Source: Pseudomonas sp. G34 (GTDB taxonomy: Bacteria > Pseudomonadota > Gammaproteobacteria > Pseudomonadales > Pseudomonadaceae). From it: a DNA stretch of 64,000 nt. The notes under the pieces are model-generated. The model did no database searches and was not told where the DNA came from. It saw nothing but the letters and a program-made list of their open reading frames with translations. Within the stretch, counting starts at the first letter, position 1. Every line of letters begins with the position of its first letter. Positions 42,209-52,524 of this stretch are shown here, piece by piece. The stretch is taken from positions 124,001 through 188,000 of the forward strand of contig NZ_JAVHZV010000017.1 in NCBI RefSeq assembly GCF_031119625.1, in the 5' to 3' direction. A program made the translations under genes and the position numbers.

Positions 42209-44074
42209 ATGGCTTTATTGCAGATTGCTGAGCCCGGCCAGAGCCCTCAACCGCACCAGCGTCGTCTGGCGGTCGGGATCGACCTGGGCACCACCAATTC
42301 CCTGGTCGCTGCCGTGCGCAGCGGCGTCAGCGAGCCGCTGCCGGACGGCAACGGGCGCCTGATCCTGCCTTCGGCCGTGCGCTACCATGCCGATCGCGTC
42401 GAAGTCGGCGAGGCCGCCCGTCTCCAGGCCGCCAGTGATCCCTTCAACAGCATCCTGTCGGTCAAGCGCCTGATGGGCCGTGGCCTCGCCGATGTGAAGC
42501 AATTGGGTGAGCAACTGCCTTACCGCTTCGTGGCGGGCGAGTCGCACATGCCGTTCATCGATACCGTGCAGGGCCTGAAAAGCCCCGTGGAGGTGTCCGC
42601 CGATATCCTCAAGGTATTGCGCCAGCGCGCCGAAGCGACCCTGGGTGGCGAACTGGTCGGTGCGGTCATCACCGTGCCGGCTTATTTCGACGACTCCCAG
42701 CGCCAGGCCACCAAGGACGCCGCGCGCCTGGCCGGCCTGAACGTGCTGCGCCTGCTCAACGAGCCGACTGCCGCTGCAGTGGCCTATGGTCTCGACCAGA
42801 AGGCCGAAGGCGTGGTGGCGATCTATGACCTGGGCGGCGGTACCTTCGATATTTCCATCCTGCGCCTGACCGGTGGCGTGTTCGAAGTGCTGGCCACTGG
42901 TGGCGACAGCGCCCTGGGTGGCGACGACTTCGACCATGCCATCGCCGGCTGGATCGTCGAGCAGGCGGGTCTGTCTGCCGATATCGAGCCCGGCGCCCAG
43001 CGCAGCCTGTTGCAGACGGCCTGTTCCGCCAAGGAAGCGCTGACCGCTGCTGACAGCGTCGAAGTCGTGCATGAGCAGTGGCAGGGTGTGTTGTCCCGTG
43101 CCGAGTTCCAGGCGCTGATCGAACCCATGGTGGCGCGCAGCCTGAAAGCCTGCCGCCGCGCGGTGCGCGACGCCGGTATCGAGGTCGAGGACGTTGGTGC
43201 AGTGGTCATGGTCGGTGGTTCGACCCGGGTGCCGCGCGTGCGCGAGGCGGTCGGCGAGCTGTTCGGTCGCCAGCCATTGACCGATATCGACCCGGATCAG
43301 GTGGTCGCCATCGGTGCGGCGATCCAGGCCGATGCCCTGGCCGGCAACCGCCGCGCCGACGGCGAAGAATTGCTCTTGCTGGACGTCATCCCGCTGTCCC
43401 TGGGGCTGGAAACCATGGGCGGGTTGATGGAAAAGGTGATTCCGCGCAACACCACCATTCCGGTGGCGCGCGCCCAGGAATTCACCACCTATAAAGATGG
43501 CCAGAGCGCCATGATGATTCACGTGCTGCAGGGCGAGCGCGAGCTGATCAGCGACTGTCGCTCCCTGGCGCGCTTCGAGCTGCGCGGCATCCCGCCGATG
43601 GTGGCCGGTGCCGCGAAGATCCGCGTGACCTTCCAGGTGGATGCTGACGGCCTGCTCAGCGTCAGTGCCCGCGAGCTCGCCTCGGGCGTCGAAGCCAGTA
43701 TCCAGGTCAAGCCCTCCTATGGCCTCACCGACGGCGAGGTGGCGCGCATGCTGCAGGACTCCTTCCAGCATGCCGGTGGCGACAAGGCAGCGCGCGTGTT
43801 GCGCGAGCAGCAGGTCGATGCCCAGCGCCTGCTCGAGGCGGTCGACGGTGCGCTGCAGGTCGATGGCGACCGTTTGCTGGACGCCGAAGAGCGCATGGTC
43901 ATCGAGCTGCAGATGCAGGAATTACGTGATTTGTTGACCGGCACCGATGGCCTGGCCATCGAGCAGCAGACCAAGCGTCTGTCGCAGGTGACCGATGCCT
44001 TTGCCGCCCGGCGCATGGATTCGACGGTTAAAGCCGCGCTGGCCGGGCGCAGCCTGAATGAGATCGAGGAATAA
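42209..44074 (+). CDS. hscA: Hsp70-type chaperone HscA
   Basis: The 621-residue specialised Hsp70 acts on IscU. The ATPase domain shows [33 protein letters not shown] and [13 protein letters not shown]. The substrate-binding domain begins near [20 protein letters not shown]. It follows hscB by 54 bp in the operon. The length is normal for HscA and shorter than DnaK. Confidence 0.97.
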   Translation: MALLQIAEPGQSPQPHQRRLAVGIDLGTTNSLVAAVRSGVSEPLPDGNGRLILPSAVRYHADRVEVGEAARLQAASDPFNSILSVKRLMGRGLADVKQLGEQLPYRFVAGESHMPFIDTVQGLKSPVEVSADILKVLRQRAEATLGGELVGAVITVPAYFDDSQRQATKDAARLAGLNVLRLLNEPTAAAVAYGLDQKAEGVVAIYDLGGGTFDISILRLTGGVFEVLATGGDSALGGDDFDHAIAGWIVEQAGLSADIEPGAQRSLLQTACSAKEALTAADSVEVVHEQWQGVLSRAEFQALIEPMVARSLKACRRAVRDAGIEVEDVGAVVMVGGSTRVPRVREAVGELFGRQPLTDIDPDQVVAIGAAIQADALAGNRRADGEELLLLDVIPLSLGLETMGGLMEKVIPRNTTIPVARAQEFTTYKDGQSAMMIHVLQGERELISDCRSLARFELRGIPPMVAGAAKIRVTFQVDADGLLSVSARELASGVEASIQVKPSYGLTDGEVARMLQDSFQHAGGDKAARVLREQQVDAQRLLEAVDGALQVDGDRLLDAEERMVIELQMQELRDLLTGTDGLAIEQQTKRLSQVTDAFAARRMDSTVKAALAGRSLNEIEE

Positions 44075-44077
44075 CCG

Positions 44078-44419
44078 ATGCCCGTGGTAACTTTTCTGCC
44101 CCACGAGAAATTCTGCCCTGAAGGGCTAGTGGTCGAGGCACCCTCCGGTACCTCGATTCTGGAGCTGGCCCACGAGCACCGTATCGAGATGGAAAGCGCC
44201 TGTGGCGGCGTGTGTGCCTGTACCACCTGCCATTGCATCGTGCGCAAGGGTTTCGATTCGCTGAACGAGGCGGACGAGCTCGAAGAGGATTACCTGGACA
44301 AGGCCTGGGGGCTGGAAGCGCAATCGCGCCTGGCCTGTCAGGCCATAGTCGGCGAGCAGGACCTCACCGTCGAGATACCCAAGTATTCGCTCAATCACGC
44401 TGCCGAAGCGCCGCACTGA
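44078..44419 (+). CDS. fdx: ISC-system [2Fe-2S] ferredoxin
   Basis: The 113-residue adrenodoxin-type ferredoxin has its cluster ligands in CGGVCACTTCHC (spaced C-x5-C-x2-C) with the fourth Cys in ARLACQAIVG-type sequence (RLACQAIV). It supplies electrons for cluster assembly. It starts 3 bases after the hscA stop. Confidence 0.96.
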   Translation: MPVVTFLPHEKFCPEGLVVEAPSGTSILELAHEHRIEMESACGGVCACTTCHCIVRKGFDSLNEADELEEDYLDKAWGLEAQSRLACQAIVGEQDLTVEIPKYSLNHAAEAPH

Positions 44420-44434
44420 TCAGGAAACCACGAC

Positions 44435-44635
44435 ATGAGCCTGAAATGGGTTGATGTGCTCGAAATCGCCATCCAGCTCGCCGACAGCAAGCCGGATGTC
44501 GACCCCCGTTATGTCAACTTCGTCCAGCTGCATCGCTGGGTGGTCGAGCTGCCGGAATTTTCCGACGACCCGCAGCGCGGCGGCGAAAAGGTTCTCGAAG
44601 CCATTCAGGCGGCCTGGATCGAAGAAGCCCAGTGA
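44435..44635 (+). CDS. iscX: Fe-S assembly protein IscX
   Basis: This 66-residue acidic protein begins MSLKWVDVLEIAIQLADSKP and contains DVDPRYVNFVQLHRWV and the acidic face that binds IscS. IscX modulates desulfurase activity with iron. It is the last isc gene; a hairpin ahead of ndk probably ends the transcript. Confidence 0.95.
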   Translation: MSLKWVDVLEIAIQLADSKPDVDPRYVNFVQLHRWVVELPEFSDDPQRGGEKVLEAIQAAWIEEAQ

Positions 44636-44713
44636 TCCTGGGGCCGGTTCATGGCCGGTCTTTTATGCCGAGCAGGTGCCACCTTGGGGCATCGCTCTTA
44701 TGCTTTTGACTGG

Positions 44714-44744
44714 AACCCGCGTATAATTCGCGGGTTTAATTTTT
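44714..44744 (+). promoter_or_regulatory. hairpin with a -10-like loop before ndk
   Basis: AACCCGCG and CGCGGGTT form a perfect 8-bp stem whose 7-base loop is TATAATT, followed by TTAATTTTTGG. It could be the isc terminator, the ndk promoter (-10 TATAAT at 44722-44727, 48 bases before the ndk ATG), or both. No good -35 is seen at 16-18 bases. Confidence 0.65.
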
Positions 44745-44774
44745 GGCTTTAATCCACCGTTTCTGGAGTTTCAC

Positions 44775-45206
44775 ATGGCTGTTCAACGTACCTTCTCCAT
44801 CATCAAGCCGGATGCCGTTGCTAAAAACGTTATCGGCAAGATCACCACTCGCTTCGAAGAAGCCGGCCTGCGCGTCGTTGCTTCCAAGCAGCTGCAGCTG
44901 TCCGAGCGCGAAGCGGCCGGCTTCTACGCCGAGCACAGCGAGCGCGGCTTCTTCAAGGATCTGGTTGCTTTCATGACCTCCGGTCCGGTTATCGTTCAGG
45001 TGCTGGAAGGCGAAAACGCCATCGCCAAGAACCGTGAGCTGATGGGCGCTACCAACCCGAAAGAAGCGGCTGCCGGCACCATCCGTGCTGACTTCGCGGT
45101 TTCCATCGACGAGAACGCCGTTCACGGTTCCGACTCCGAAGCTTCCGCTGCTCGCGAAATCGCTTACTTCTTCTCCGCTACTGAGATCAACGCTCGCATT
45201 CGCTAA
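44775..45206 (+). CDS. ndk: nucleoside diphosphate kinase
   Basis: The 143-residue enzyme equilibrates nucleoside di- and triphosphates using a phosphohistidine. The active His is in [36 protein letters not shown] is the N-terminal family segment. Codon use is noticeably biased toward optimal codons such as GCT and GTT, as expected for a highly expressed gene. Confidence 0.98.
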   Translation: MAVQRTFSIIKPDAVAKNVIGKITTRFEEAGLRVVASKQLQLSEREAAGFYAEHSERGFFKDLVAFMTSGPVIVQVLEGENAIAKNRELMGATNPKEAAAGTIRADFAVSIDENAVHGSDSEASAAREIAYFFSATEINARIR

Positions 45207-45231
45207 GGCGACGCGTGCGAAGGTGACGTTC

Positions 45232-46380
45232 ATGACCGACACGAATGGCAAAATCAACCTGCTGGGCCTGACCCAGCCGGAAATGGAGCAGTTCTTCGAG
45301 AAGCTCGGAGAAAAGCGCTTTCGTGCCGGTCAGGTCATGAAGTGGATTCACCACTTCGGCGTCGATGATTTCGCCGCCATGACCAACGTCGGCAAGGCCT
45401 TGCGCGAGAAGCTCGAGGCCGCTGCCTACATTCGCGGGCCCGAAGTGGTCAGCGAAGACATTTCTTCCGATGGCACGCGCAAGTGGGTAGTGCGCGTGGC
45501 GTCGGGCAGCTGCGTGGAAACCGTGTACATCCCCCAAGGTGGGCGTGGCACCCTGTGCGTTTCCTCGCAAGCCGGCTGTGCCCTGGACTGCAGCTTCTGC
45601 TCCACGGGCAAGCAAGGTTTCAACAGCGACCTCACCGCGGCCGAGATCATCGGCCAGGTGTGGATCGCCTGCAAATCGTTCGGCAGCGTGCCGGCGACGA
45701 TCGACCGCGCCGTCACCAACGTGGTGATGATGGGCATGGGCGAGCCGCTGCTGAACTTCGACAACGTCGTCGCCGCCATGAAGATCATGATGGACGACCT
45801 CGGCTACGGCATTTCCAAGCGCAAGGTCACGCTGTCGACCTCCGGCGTGGTGCCGATGATCGACAAGCTCGGTGAAGTGATCGACGTGTCCCTGGCGCTG
45901 TCACTGCACGCGCCGAACGACGAACTGCGTAGCCAACTGGTGCCGATCAACAAGAAGTACCCGCTGGAGATGCTGCTCGCGGCGTGCAAGCGTTACGTTT
46001 CCGGCCTCGGCGAGAAACGTGTGCTGACAATCGAGTACACCTTGCTCAAGGACGTCAACGATAAACTCGAGCACGCCGAGCAGATGGTTGCCCTGCTGGC
46101 GGACATCCCCTGCAAGATCAACCTGATTCCGTTCAACCCGTTCCCGCACTCCGGCTACGAGCGGCCGAGCAACAATGCCATTCGGCGTTTCCAGGAACTG
46201 TTGCAAAAAGCCGGACATAACGTCACGGTGCGCACCACTCGTGGTGAAGATATCGACGCTGCCTGTGGGCAATTGGTTGGTCAGGTCATGGATCGTACCC
46301 GTCGCAGTGAGCGCTATATCGCCGTACGCCAGCTCAATGGCGACTCGGATGCCCCGCGCTCCACCGCCAGCCGTAACTGA
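45232..46380 (+). CDS. rlmN: dual-specificity rRNA/tRNA adenine C2-methyltransferase
   Basis: The 382-residue radical SAM enzyme methylates A2503 of 23S rRNA and A37 of some tRNAs. The [4Fe-4S] site is C-x3-C-x2-C in [17 protein letters not shown]. Substrate Cys residues occur near the C-terminus in AACGQLVGQ. The start at 45232 is [18 protein letters not shown]. It lies 25 bp after ndk and depends on the Isc system upstream for its cluster. Confidence 0.96.
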   Translation: MTDTNGKINLLGLTQPEMEQFFEKLGEKRFRAGQVMKWIHHFGVDDFAAMTNVGKALREKLEAAAYIRGPEVVSEDISSDGTRKWVVRVASGSCVETVYIPQGGRGTLCVSSQAGCALDCSFCSTGKQGFNSDLTAAEIIGQVWIACKSFGSVPATIDRAVTNVVMMGMGEPLLNFDNVVAAMKIMMDDLGYGISKRKVTLSTSGVVPMIDKLGEVIDVSLALSLHAPNDELRSQLVPINKKYPLEMLLAACKRYVSGLGEKRVLTIEYTLLKDVNDKLEHAEQMVALLADIPCKINLIPFNPFPHSGYERPSNNAIRRFQELLQKAGHNVTVRTTRGEDIDAACGQLVGQVMDRTRRSERYIAVRQLNGDSDAPRSTASRN

Positions 46381-46390
46381 GAGGATCTCC

Positions 46391-47155
46391 ATGACCGCGC
46401 TGCGTTCCCTGCTGTTTCTGCTGACTGCCAGCCTGCTCACCGCCTGTGTTTCCACCGGCGATGTCGACCCGATGAAAACGTCCGAGGGCCGCAAGAAGGC
46501 GTATGACTCGTTCGTGCAGTTGGGCATTGGCTATTTGCAGCAGGGCGAAACCGGCCCGGCCAAGGTGCCGCTGAAGAACGCACTGGACATCGACTCCTCG
46601 GCTCCCGATGCGCATGCCGTTCTGGCGCTGGTGTTCCAGCGCGAGATGGAGCCCAAGCTGGCCGATGAACATTTTCGCAAGTCGCTGTCCAAGAACCCCA
46701 GGGATGCACGGCTGCTGAACAACTACGGCGGTTTCCTGTTCGAGCAGAAGCGCTACAAGGAAGCCATGGAGCGCTACAGCCTGGCCGCCGAAGACAGCCT
46801 CTACCCCGAGCGCGCCCGGGTGTTCGAGAACATGGGCATGACCGCCATGATGCTCAACCAGCGCGAGCAGGCGAAAACCTATTTCGAGCGCTCGTTGCGC
46901 CTCAACAGCCGCCAGCCGCGTGCCTTGCTGGAGATGGCCAATCTCTCCTTCGAAGATCGCGAGTACGTGCCGGCGCGCAGCTATTACGAGAGTTTCAGCG
47001 CCATTTCCGAGCAGAACGCCCGCAGCTTGTTGCTGGGCGCGCGCCTGGCCACGATCTTCGAGGATCGTGACCGCGCTGCCAGCCTCGGCCTGCAGCTGAA
47101 ACGTCTTTATCCCGGTACGCCGGAATATCAGCAATATCTGTCGGAGCAAAGATGA
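46391..47155 (+). CDS. pilW: type IV pilus biogenesis lipoprotein PilW (PilF)
   Basis: The 254-residue outer-membrane lipoprotein has a signal with lipobox LLTAC (Cys 19), followed by about six TPR repeats (for example GETGPAKVPLKNALDIDSSA and NNYGGFLFEQKRYKEAMERY). In P. aeruginosa (as PilF) it is the pilotin for the PilQ secretin. It overlaps the rodZ start by 4 bases. Confidence 0.92.
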   Translation: MTALRSLLFLLTASLLTACVSTGDVDPMKTSEGRKKAYDSFVQLGIGYLQQGETGPAKVPLKNALDIDSSAPDAHAVLALVFQREMEPKLADEHFRKSLSKNPRDARLLNNYGGFLFEQKRYKEAMERYSLAAEDSLYPERARVFENMGMTAMMLNQREQAKTYFERSLRLNSRQPRALLEMANLSFEDREYVPARSYYESFSAISEQNARSLLLGARLATIFEDRDRAASLGLQLKRLYPGTPEYQQYLSEQR

Positions 47156-48168
47156 AAGCGGCCCAACCCGAAGTTGCAGCAGCTCATCGCGTCAATCCTG
47201 GAGAAGCCCTGCGTGCAGCGCGTGAGAGCCGAGGCTGGTCGGTGGCGGAAGTCGCCACCCAGCTCAACCTCACCCCGATGCGCCTGAGCCAGCTGGAGGC
47301 TGGCGAGTTCGAGAAACTGCCGGGCAACACCTTCTCCCGGGGTTACATCCGCGCCTACGCGAAATTGCTGGGGCTGGAGCAGGCGCCGCTGGTGGCCGAT
47401 TTCGATCAGTTCACCGGCAGCAACGCCACCGGGGCCAGCGTGCACGCGCTGGGCCGGATCGAGGAGCCAACCCGTTATTCACAGAGCATCCTGCGCCTGG
47501 TCAGCTTCCTGCTGCTGCTCGGCGTGGGCGGTGCCTGCTTCTATTGGTGGCAGGAACAGGGCTGGCAGATCGATGACCTGAAGAGCGTCGGCCTGGGTCA
47601 TGTCGAGGTCGAAGGCGCCGATGGCAGCACCCAAATTCATCCGCTTGACGAGCCGGAAGATCAGGCCGTCGCTGCGGCGCAGGGCCAGGGCACCGAGCTG
47701 CCGTTGCCAGGCGTACCGGCCGAGCAGGGAGAGGCCCCGAGCGAAACGCCGCCGGCCACCGCCACCGAACTGCTGGAACAGAACCCGCCAGCCGAGCAGG
47801 CCGCGCCAGCGCAGCAAGCACCCGCTGCCCCAACTGAGCCGGCTGCCCCTGCGGCGCCGGCGGCACCGAGCGCCCAGGCCCCGGCTGGCACGGCTGCCCA
47901 GCCGCAGGCTCCGGTTGCCGCTGGCGAAGGCCTGGTGAGTTTGAAATTCACTGCCGATTGCTGGGTTCAGGTGACCGACGCCAGCGGCAAGGTCATCGCC
48001 AGCGGGCTGAAGCGCGCCGGTGACAGTCTTGATGCCCGTGGGAAGGCCCCCATGGAGCTGCGCCTGGGCTTTGCCCGCGGCGCTCAGGTGACCTATAACG
48101 GTGCCGCGGTCGACGTGACGCCGCATATCTCCGGTGAAACCGCACGCTTGAAGTTGGGTGGGCAGTAA
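47152..48168 (+). CDS. rodZ: cytoskeletal protein RodZ
   Basis: The 338-residue protein has an N-terminal helix-turn-helix domain ([20 protein letters not shown], about residues 20-75) that binds MreB, and a single membrane helix at about 105-125. A long Ala/Pro/Gln-rich periplasmic linker then leads to a DUF4115 domain ([20 protein letters not shown]). It helps set rod shape. It is often annotated as a helix-turn-helix protein next to ispG. Confidence 0.93.
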   Translation: MKAAQPEVAAAHRVNPGEALRAARESRGWSVAEVATQLNLTPMRLSQLEAGEFEKLPGNTFSRGYIRAYAKLLGLEQAPLVADFDQFTGSNATGASVHALGRIEEPTRYSQSILRLVSFLLLLGVGGACFYWWQEQGWQIDDLKSVGLGHVEVEGADGSTQIHPLDEPEDQAVAAAQGQGTELPLPGVPAEQGEAPSETPPATATELLEQNPPAEQAAPAQQAPAAPTEPAAPAAPAAPSAQAPAGTAAQPQAPVAAGEGLVSLKFTADCWVQVTDASGKVIASGLKRAGDSLDARGKAPMELRLGFARGAQVTYNGAAVDVTPHISGETARLKLGGQ

Positions 48169-48169
48169 T

Positions 48170-49282
48170 ATGCATGGTGAATCACCGATCAAACGTCGTC
48201 TCTCTCGCAAGATCTGGGTAGGCTCGGTTCCGGTCGGCGGCGATGCCCCCATCGCCGTGCAGAGCATGACCAACACCGACACCAATGATGTTGCCGCCAC
48301 CGTCGAGCAGATCCGTCGCCTCGAAGCGGCGGGCGCCGATATCGTGCGCGTCTCGGTGCCGGATATGGACGCCGCCGAAGCCTTCGGCCGCATCAAGCAG
48401 CAGGTCAACCTGCCGCTGGTGGCCGACATCCACTTCGATTACCAGATCGCCCTGCGGGTGGCCGAGCTGGGCGTCGACTGCCTGCGCATCAACCCGGGCA
48501 ACATTGGCCGTGAAGATCGCGTCAAGGCGGTGGTCGAGGCCGCGCGCGACAAGGGCATCCCGATTCGCATCGGCGTCAACGCCGGCTCCCTGGAAAAGGA
48601 CCTGCAGAAGAAATACGGCGAGCCGACGCCCGAGGCGCTGGTCGAGTCCGCGCTGCGCCATGTCGAGCACCTCGACCGCCTGAACTTCCCCGACTTCAAG
48701 GTCAGTGTGAAGGCCTCCGACGTGTTCATGGCCGTCGAGGCCTATCGCCTGCTGGCCAAGCAGATCGACCAGCCGCTGCACCTGGGCATCACCGAAGCCG
48801 GCGGCCTGCGCTCCGGTACCGTGAAGTCTTCCGTGGGCCTGGGCATGCTGCTCGCCGACGGCATCGGCGACACCATTCGCATTTCCCTGGCCGCCGATCC
48901 GGTGGAAGAAATCAAGGTCGGTTTCGATATCCTCAAGTCGCTGCGCCTGCGTTCGCGGGGCATCAACTTCATCGCCTGCCCGAGCTGCTCACGGCAGAAC
49001 TTCGACGTGGTCAAGACCATGAACGAGCTGGAAACCCGCGTGGAAGACCTGCTGGTGCCGCTGGATGTGGCGGTGATCGGCTGTGTGGTCAACGGCCCCG
49101 GTGAAGCCAAGGAAGCGCATATCGGCCTGACTGGCGGCAGCCCGAACAACCTGGTGTACATCGACGGCAAGCCGGCCTCCAAGCTGACCAATACCAACCT
49201 GGTGGATGAGCTGGAAAAGCTGATCCGCGAAAAGGCGGCCGAGAAGGTCGCCGCCGATGCGGCCGTGATCGTGCGCGGCTGA
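48170..49282 (+). CDS. ispG: 4-hydroxy-3-methylbut-2-enyl-diphosphate synthase
   Basis: The 370-residue [4Fe-4S] enzyme converts MEcPP to HMBPP in the non-mevalonate isoprenoid pathway. The TIM-barrel half contains [12 protein letters not shown]. The cluster Cys residues are in [11 protein letters not shown] and the later [16 protein letters not shown]. The start at 48170 follows the rodZ stop by one base. Confidence 0.97.
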   Translation: MHGESPIKRRLSRKIWVGSVPVGGDAPIAVQSMTNTDTNDVAATVEQIRRLEAAGADIVRVSVPDMDAAEAFGRIKQQVNLPLVADIHFDYQIALRVAELGVDCLRINPGNIGREDRVKAVVEAARDKGIPIRIGVNAGSLEKDLQKKYGEPTPEALVESALRHVEHLDRLNFPDFKVSVKASDVFMAVEAYRLLAKQIDQPLHLGITEAGGLRSGTVKSSVGLGMLLADGIGDTIRISLAADPVEEIKVGFDILKSLRLRSRGINFIACPSCSRQNFDVVKTMNELETRVEDLLVPLDVAVIGCVVNGPGEAKEAHIGLTGGSPNNLVYIDGKPASKLTNTNLVDELEKLIREKAAEKVAADAAVIVRG

Positions 49283-49302
49283 TCCGTGCTTAAGGAAAAC
49301 AA

Positions 49303-50592
49303 TTGAGCAAGTCCCTGCAAGCCATTCGTGGCATGAACGATATCCTGCCGCAGCAGACCCCGGCCTGGCGCTATCTGGAAACCACCCTGGCAACCTTGCT
49401 GGATAGCTACGGCTATCAGGAAATCCGCCTGCCGATCCTCGAGTTCACCGACCTGTTCGCCCGTGGCATCGGCGAGGGCACCGACGTGGTCGACAAGGAG
49501 ATGTACACCTTTCTCGACCGCAACAACGAGTCCCTGACCCTGCGCCCCGAGGGCACTGCCGGTTGCGTGCGCGCGGTGCTCGAGCATGGCCTTACCGGTG
49601 GCGGGCAGGTGCAGAAACTCTGGTACGCGGGCCCGATGTTCCGCTACGAAAAGCCGCAGAAGGGCCGTTATCGCCAGTTCCACCAGATCGGTGTGGAAGT
49701 GTTCAACCTGCCCGGGCCGGACATCGACGCCGAGCTGATCACCCTGACCTGGCGCCTGTGGAAGCAACTGGGCCTGGCCGATGCGGTGACCCTGCAGCTC
49801 AACAGCCTGGGTTCCAGCGAAGCCCGCGGTGTGTACCGCGACGCCCTGGTGGCCTATCTGCGCGAGCGCTTCGATCAGCTCGACGAAGACAGCCAGCGCC
49901 GCCTGACCACCAACCCGCTGCGCATTCTCGACAGCAAGAATGCCCAGACCCAGGCGCTGCTCGCCGACGCACCGACCCTGCATGACTACCTGGACGACGA
50001 GTCCCGCGCGCACTTCGAGGGCCTCAAGGCGCGGCTGGATGCCGTCGGTATCAAATACGAGATCAACCCGAAGCTGGTGCGTGGCCTCGATTACTACGGC
50101 CGCACCGTGTTCGAGTGGGTGACCGACAAGCTCGGTTCTCAAGGTACCGTGTGCGCCGGGGGCCGTTACGACGGCCTGATCACCCAGTTTGGCGGCAAGC
50201 CGACGCCGGGTGTGGGCTTTGCCATGGGCGTCGAGCGCCTGGTGCTGCTGCTGGAAACCCTGCAGTGCGTGCCCACCGAGTTGCGTCGCCCGGCCGATGC
50301 CTTCATCTGTGCATTCGGTGAGGCTGCCGAGCTGGCTGCACTGGCCCTGGCCGAAGACGTCCGTAACCAGGTTCCGGGGCTGCGCCTGCTGGTCAATGCC
50401 GGCGGGGGCAGCTTCAAAAGCCAGTTCAAGAAGGCCGACAAGAGCGGAGCGCTGTATGCTCTGATTCTCGGTGAGGACGAACTGGCCAAGCGCGTGGTAG
50501 GTTGCAAACCTTTGCGCGACGACAGCGAACAACAAAGCATTGCCTGGTCGGATCTTGCCGACCACCTGGCATCCTGCACCCAGCAGGCTTGA
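49303..50592 (+). CDS. hisS: histidyl-tRNA synthetase
   Basis: This 429-residue class II synthetase starts with TTG at 49303 ([20 protein letters not shown]). Motif 2 is in [20 protein letters not shown]. The histidine-A motifs are in [18 protein letters not shown] and [20 protein letters not shown]. The gene lies between ispG and yfgM, as in other gammaproteobacteria. Confidence 0.97.
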   Translation: MSKSLQAIRGMNDILPQQTPAWRYLETTLATLLDSYGYQEIRLPILEFTDLFARGIGEGTDVVDKEMYTFLDRNNESLTLRPEGTAGCVRAVLEHGLTGGGQVQKLWYAGPMFRYEKPQKGRYRQFHQIGVEVFNLPGPDIDAELITLTWRLWKQLGLADAVTLQLNSLGSSEARGVYRDALVAYLRERFDQLDEDSQRRLTTNPLRILDSKNAQTQALLADAPTLHDYLDDESRAHFEGLKARLDAVGIKYEINPKLVRGLDYYGRTVFEWVTDKLGSQGTVCAGGRYDGLITQFGGKPTPGVGFAMGVERLVLLLETLQCVPTELRRPADAFICAFGEAAELAALALAEDVRNQVPGLRLLVNAGGGSFKSQFKKADKSGALYALILGEDELAKRVVGCKPLRDDSEQQSIAWSDLADHLASCTQQA

Positions 50593-50619
50593 GCGATTTA
50601 GCGATTAAGGAGTATTGGG

Positions 50620-51264
50620 GTGGCGTTGAACAGCGATGATGATGAACTGGCCGGCCTGAAGGACTGGTGGGATCGTAACGGCAAGCCGCTGCTGGCGGGC
50701 GGCGCCCTGGCGCTGATCGCGGTATTCGGCTGGCAGGCTTGGCAGAAGTACCAGACCAACCAGGCGCAGGGCGCATCGGTGATCTATCAGCAGCTGCTGG
50801 AATCGGCCATGACCCCGAGCGGCCAGCCGGACGCCGCCAAGGTGGCCGCGCTCGCTGGCGAGCTGAAGAAGGATTTCGGTGGCACCCAGTACGCCCAGTA
50901 CGGCAGCCTGTTCGTGGCCAAGGTGGCGGTCGAGTCCGGCAAGCTGGACGACGCGGCGAGCGAGTTGCGCAGCGTGGTCGACAAGCCGGCCAACGACACC
51001 CTGGGCGAGCTCGCTCGTCAGCGTCTGGCCCGTGTGCTGGCCGCTCAGGACAAGGCCGACGAAGCGCTCAAGCTGCTCGACGGCGACGCCGACCAGGCCT
51101 TCCTGGCCAGCCGTGAAGAGCTTCGCGGTGACCTGCTGGTGAAGCTGGGGCGTACCGACGACGCGCACGCTGCCTATGTGAAAGCCAAGGGCGCGCTGGC
51201 TGAAGAAGCTGCCGTCGGTGGTCTGCAACTGAAGATCGACGACCTGGCCAAAGGGGATGCATGA
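50620..51264 (+). CDS. yfgM: SecYEG-associated ancillary protein YfgM
   Basis: The 214-residue protein starts with GTG at 50620, preceded by AAGGAG. It has a single membrane anchor (PLLAGGALALIAVFGWQAW, about residues 24-43) and a periplasmic TPR-like domain (YAQYGSLFVAKVAVESGKLD and LASREELRGDLLVKLGRTD). In E. coli it links the SecYEG translocon to periplasmic chaperones such as PpiD. It overlaps the bamB start by 8 bases. Confidence 0.92.
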   Translation: MALNSDDDELAGLKDWWDRNGKPLLAGGALALIAVFGWQAWQKYQTNQAQGASVIYQQLLESAMTPSGQPDAAKVAALAGELKKDFGGTQYAQYGSLFVAKVAVESGKLDDAASELRSVVDKPANDTLGELARQRLARVLAAQDKADEALKLLDGDADQAFLASREELRGDLLVKLGRTDDAHAAYVKAKGALAEEAAVGGLQLKIDDLAKGDA

Positions 51265-52408
51265 CGTGATGCGTTGGAAGAATGCCGCACTGTTGGCCCT
51301 GGCCGTCCTGGCCGTGGGTTGCAGCAGCAACAGCAAGAAAGAACTGCCGCCTGCCGAGCTTCCCAAGTTCACCGAGGAAGTGAAGCTGCAGAAAGAGTGG
51401 AGCCGCTCGATCGGTAACGGTCAGGGCGACATCTACAACATGCTCGAGCCCGTGGTCGATGGCGAGCAGATCTTCGCCGCCGACGTCGAAGGCCTGGTCG
51501 TGGCCATGGACCGTACCACCGGCAAGGTCGCCTGGAAGCAGGAGCTCGAGGTTCCGGTTTCCGGCGCCGTGGCGGCTGGCTACGGGATGATCGTGGTCGG
51601 CACCCTCAAGGGTGAGGTGATCGCCCTGGATTCGGCCAGCGGTGAAGAGAAATGGCGCGCCCGTGTGCCGAGCGAAGTGCTCTCCCCACCGGCGATCAGC
51701 AGCGACACCGTGCTGGTGCAGACCCAGGACGACACCCTCGTCGCGCTGGATGCCTACAGCGGTCAGCAACGCTGGATCTTCGAGAACACCCCGGCGGTAC
51801 TGACCCTGCGCGGTACCGGCAGCCCGCTGCTGACCAACCAGTTGGCCATCGCCGGCCTGTCCAGCGGCAAGGTCATCGCCCTCGACGCGCAGCGCGGCAT
51901 CCCGGTCTGGGAGCAGCGCGTGGCCATTCCCCAGGGCCGTTCCGAGCTCGACCGCATCGTCGATATCGACGGCGGCCTGCTGCTCTCCGGTGGCCAGCTG
52001 TACGTGGTCAGCTACCAGGGCCGAGTTGCGGCACTGGACCTGCAGAGCGGCCGGGTGATCTGGCAACGCGAAGCGTCCAGCTCCATGGGCGTGGCCCAGG
52101 GGTTCGGTAACGTTTACGTGACCCTGGCCAGCGGCACCGTGGAAAGCATCGACGAGCGTTCCGCGTCGGCACTGTGGACCAACGATGCCCTGGCACGCCG
52201 CCAGCTGTCGTCGCCCGCGGTGTTCTCCAGCTACGTCGCCTTCGGCGACCTGGAAGGCTACCTGCACCTGATCAGCCAGGTCGACGGTCGCTTCGTCGGC
52301 CGTACCCGTATCGACAGCGACGGGCTGCGCGCCCGTCCGCTGGTGGTCGGCGACTGGCTGTATGCCTTTGGCAACGGCGGCAAACTGGTGGCGCTGACCA
52401 TCAAGTGA
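51257..52408 (+). CDS. bamB: outer-membrane protein assembly factor BamB
   Basis: The 383-residue lipoprotein (lipobox AVGC, Cys 22) forms an eight-bladed beta-propeller with PQQ-like repeats such as VVAMDRTTGKVAWKQELEV and VIALDSASGEEKWRARVPS. It scaffolds BamA during outer-membrane protein insertion. The start at 51257 gives MHDVMRWK, similar to other Pseudomonas BamB proteins; ATG 51269 is an alternative. Confidence 0.95.
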   Translation: MHDVMRWKNAALLALAVLAVGCSSNSKKELPPAELPKFTEEVKLQKEWSRSIGNGQGDIYNMLEPVVDGEQIFAADVEGLVVAMDRTTGKVAWKQELEVPVSGAVAAGYGMIVVGTLKGEVIALDSASGEEKWRARVPSEVLSPPAISSDTVLVQTQDDTLVALDAYSGQQRWIFENTPAVLTLRGTGSPLLTNQLAIAGLSSGKVIALDAQRGIPVWEQRVAIPQGRSELDRIVDIDGGLLLSGGQLYVVSYQGRVAALDLQSGRVIWQREASSSMGVAQGFGNVYVTLASGTVESIDERSASALWTNDALARRQLSSPAVFSSYVAFGDLEGYLHLISQVDGRFVGRTRIDSDGLRARPLVVGDWLYAFGNGGKLVALTIK

Positions 52409-52418
52409 GCCCCGGCTT

Positions 52419-52445
52419 CGCTTGCCTGGCCGTGCCGGGCAAGCG
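52419..52445. other. GC-rich stem-loop between bamB and der
   Basis: CGCTTGCCTGGC pairs with GCCGGGCAAGCG (one T-G wobble) around a short loop, 10 bases after the bamB stop. The lack of a T-run suggests attenuation or mRNA stability rather than full termination before der. Confidence 0.5.
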
Positions 52446-52524
52446 AGGCGGATAGTGCGTGATTTGCGGCCGCTGCCTGTGCAGCGGCTTTTGTATTTTT
52501 TGAAATAACGAAGTGGAGAGCCGA

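Noticed and set aside
44706-44727. TTGACT as -35 of the ndk promoter
   Set aside because: It is only 10 bases from TATAAT, too close for a sigma-70 promoter; a -35 at 16-18 bases is not recognisable.
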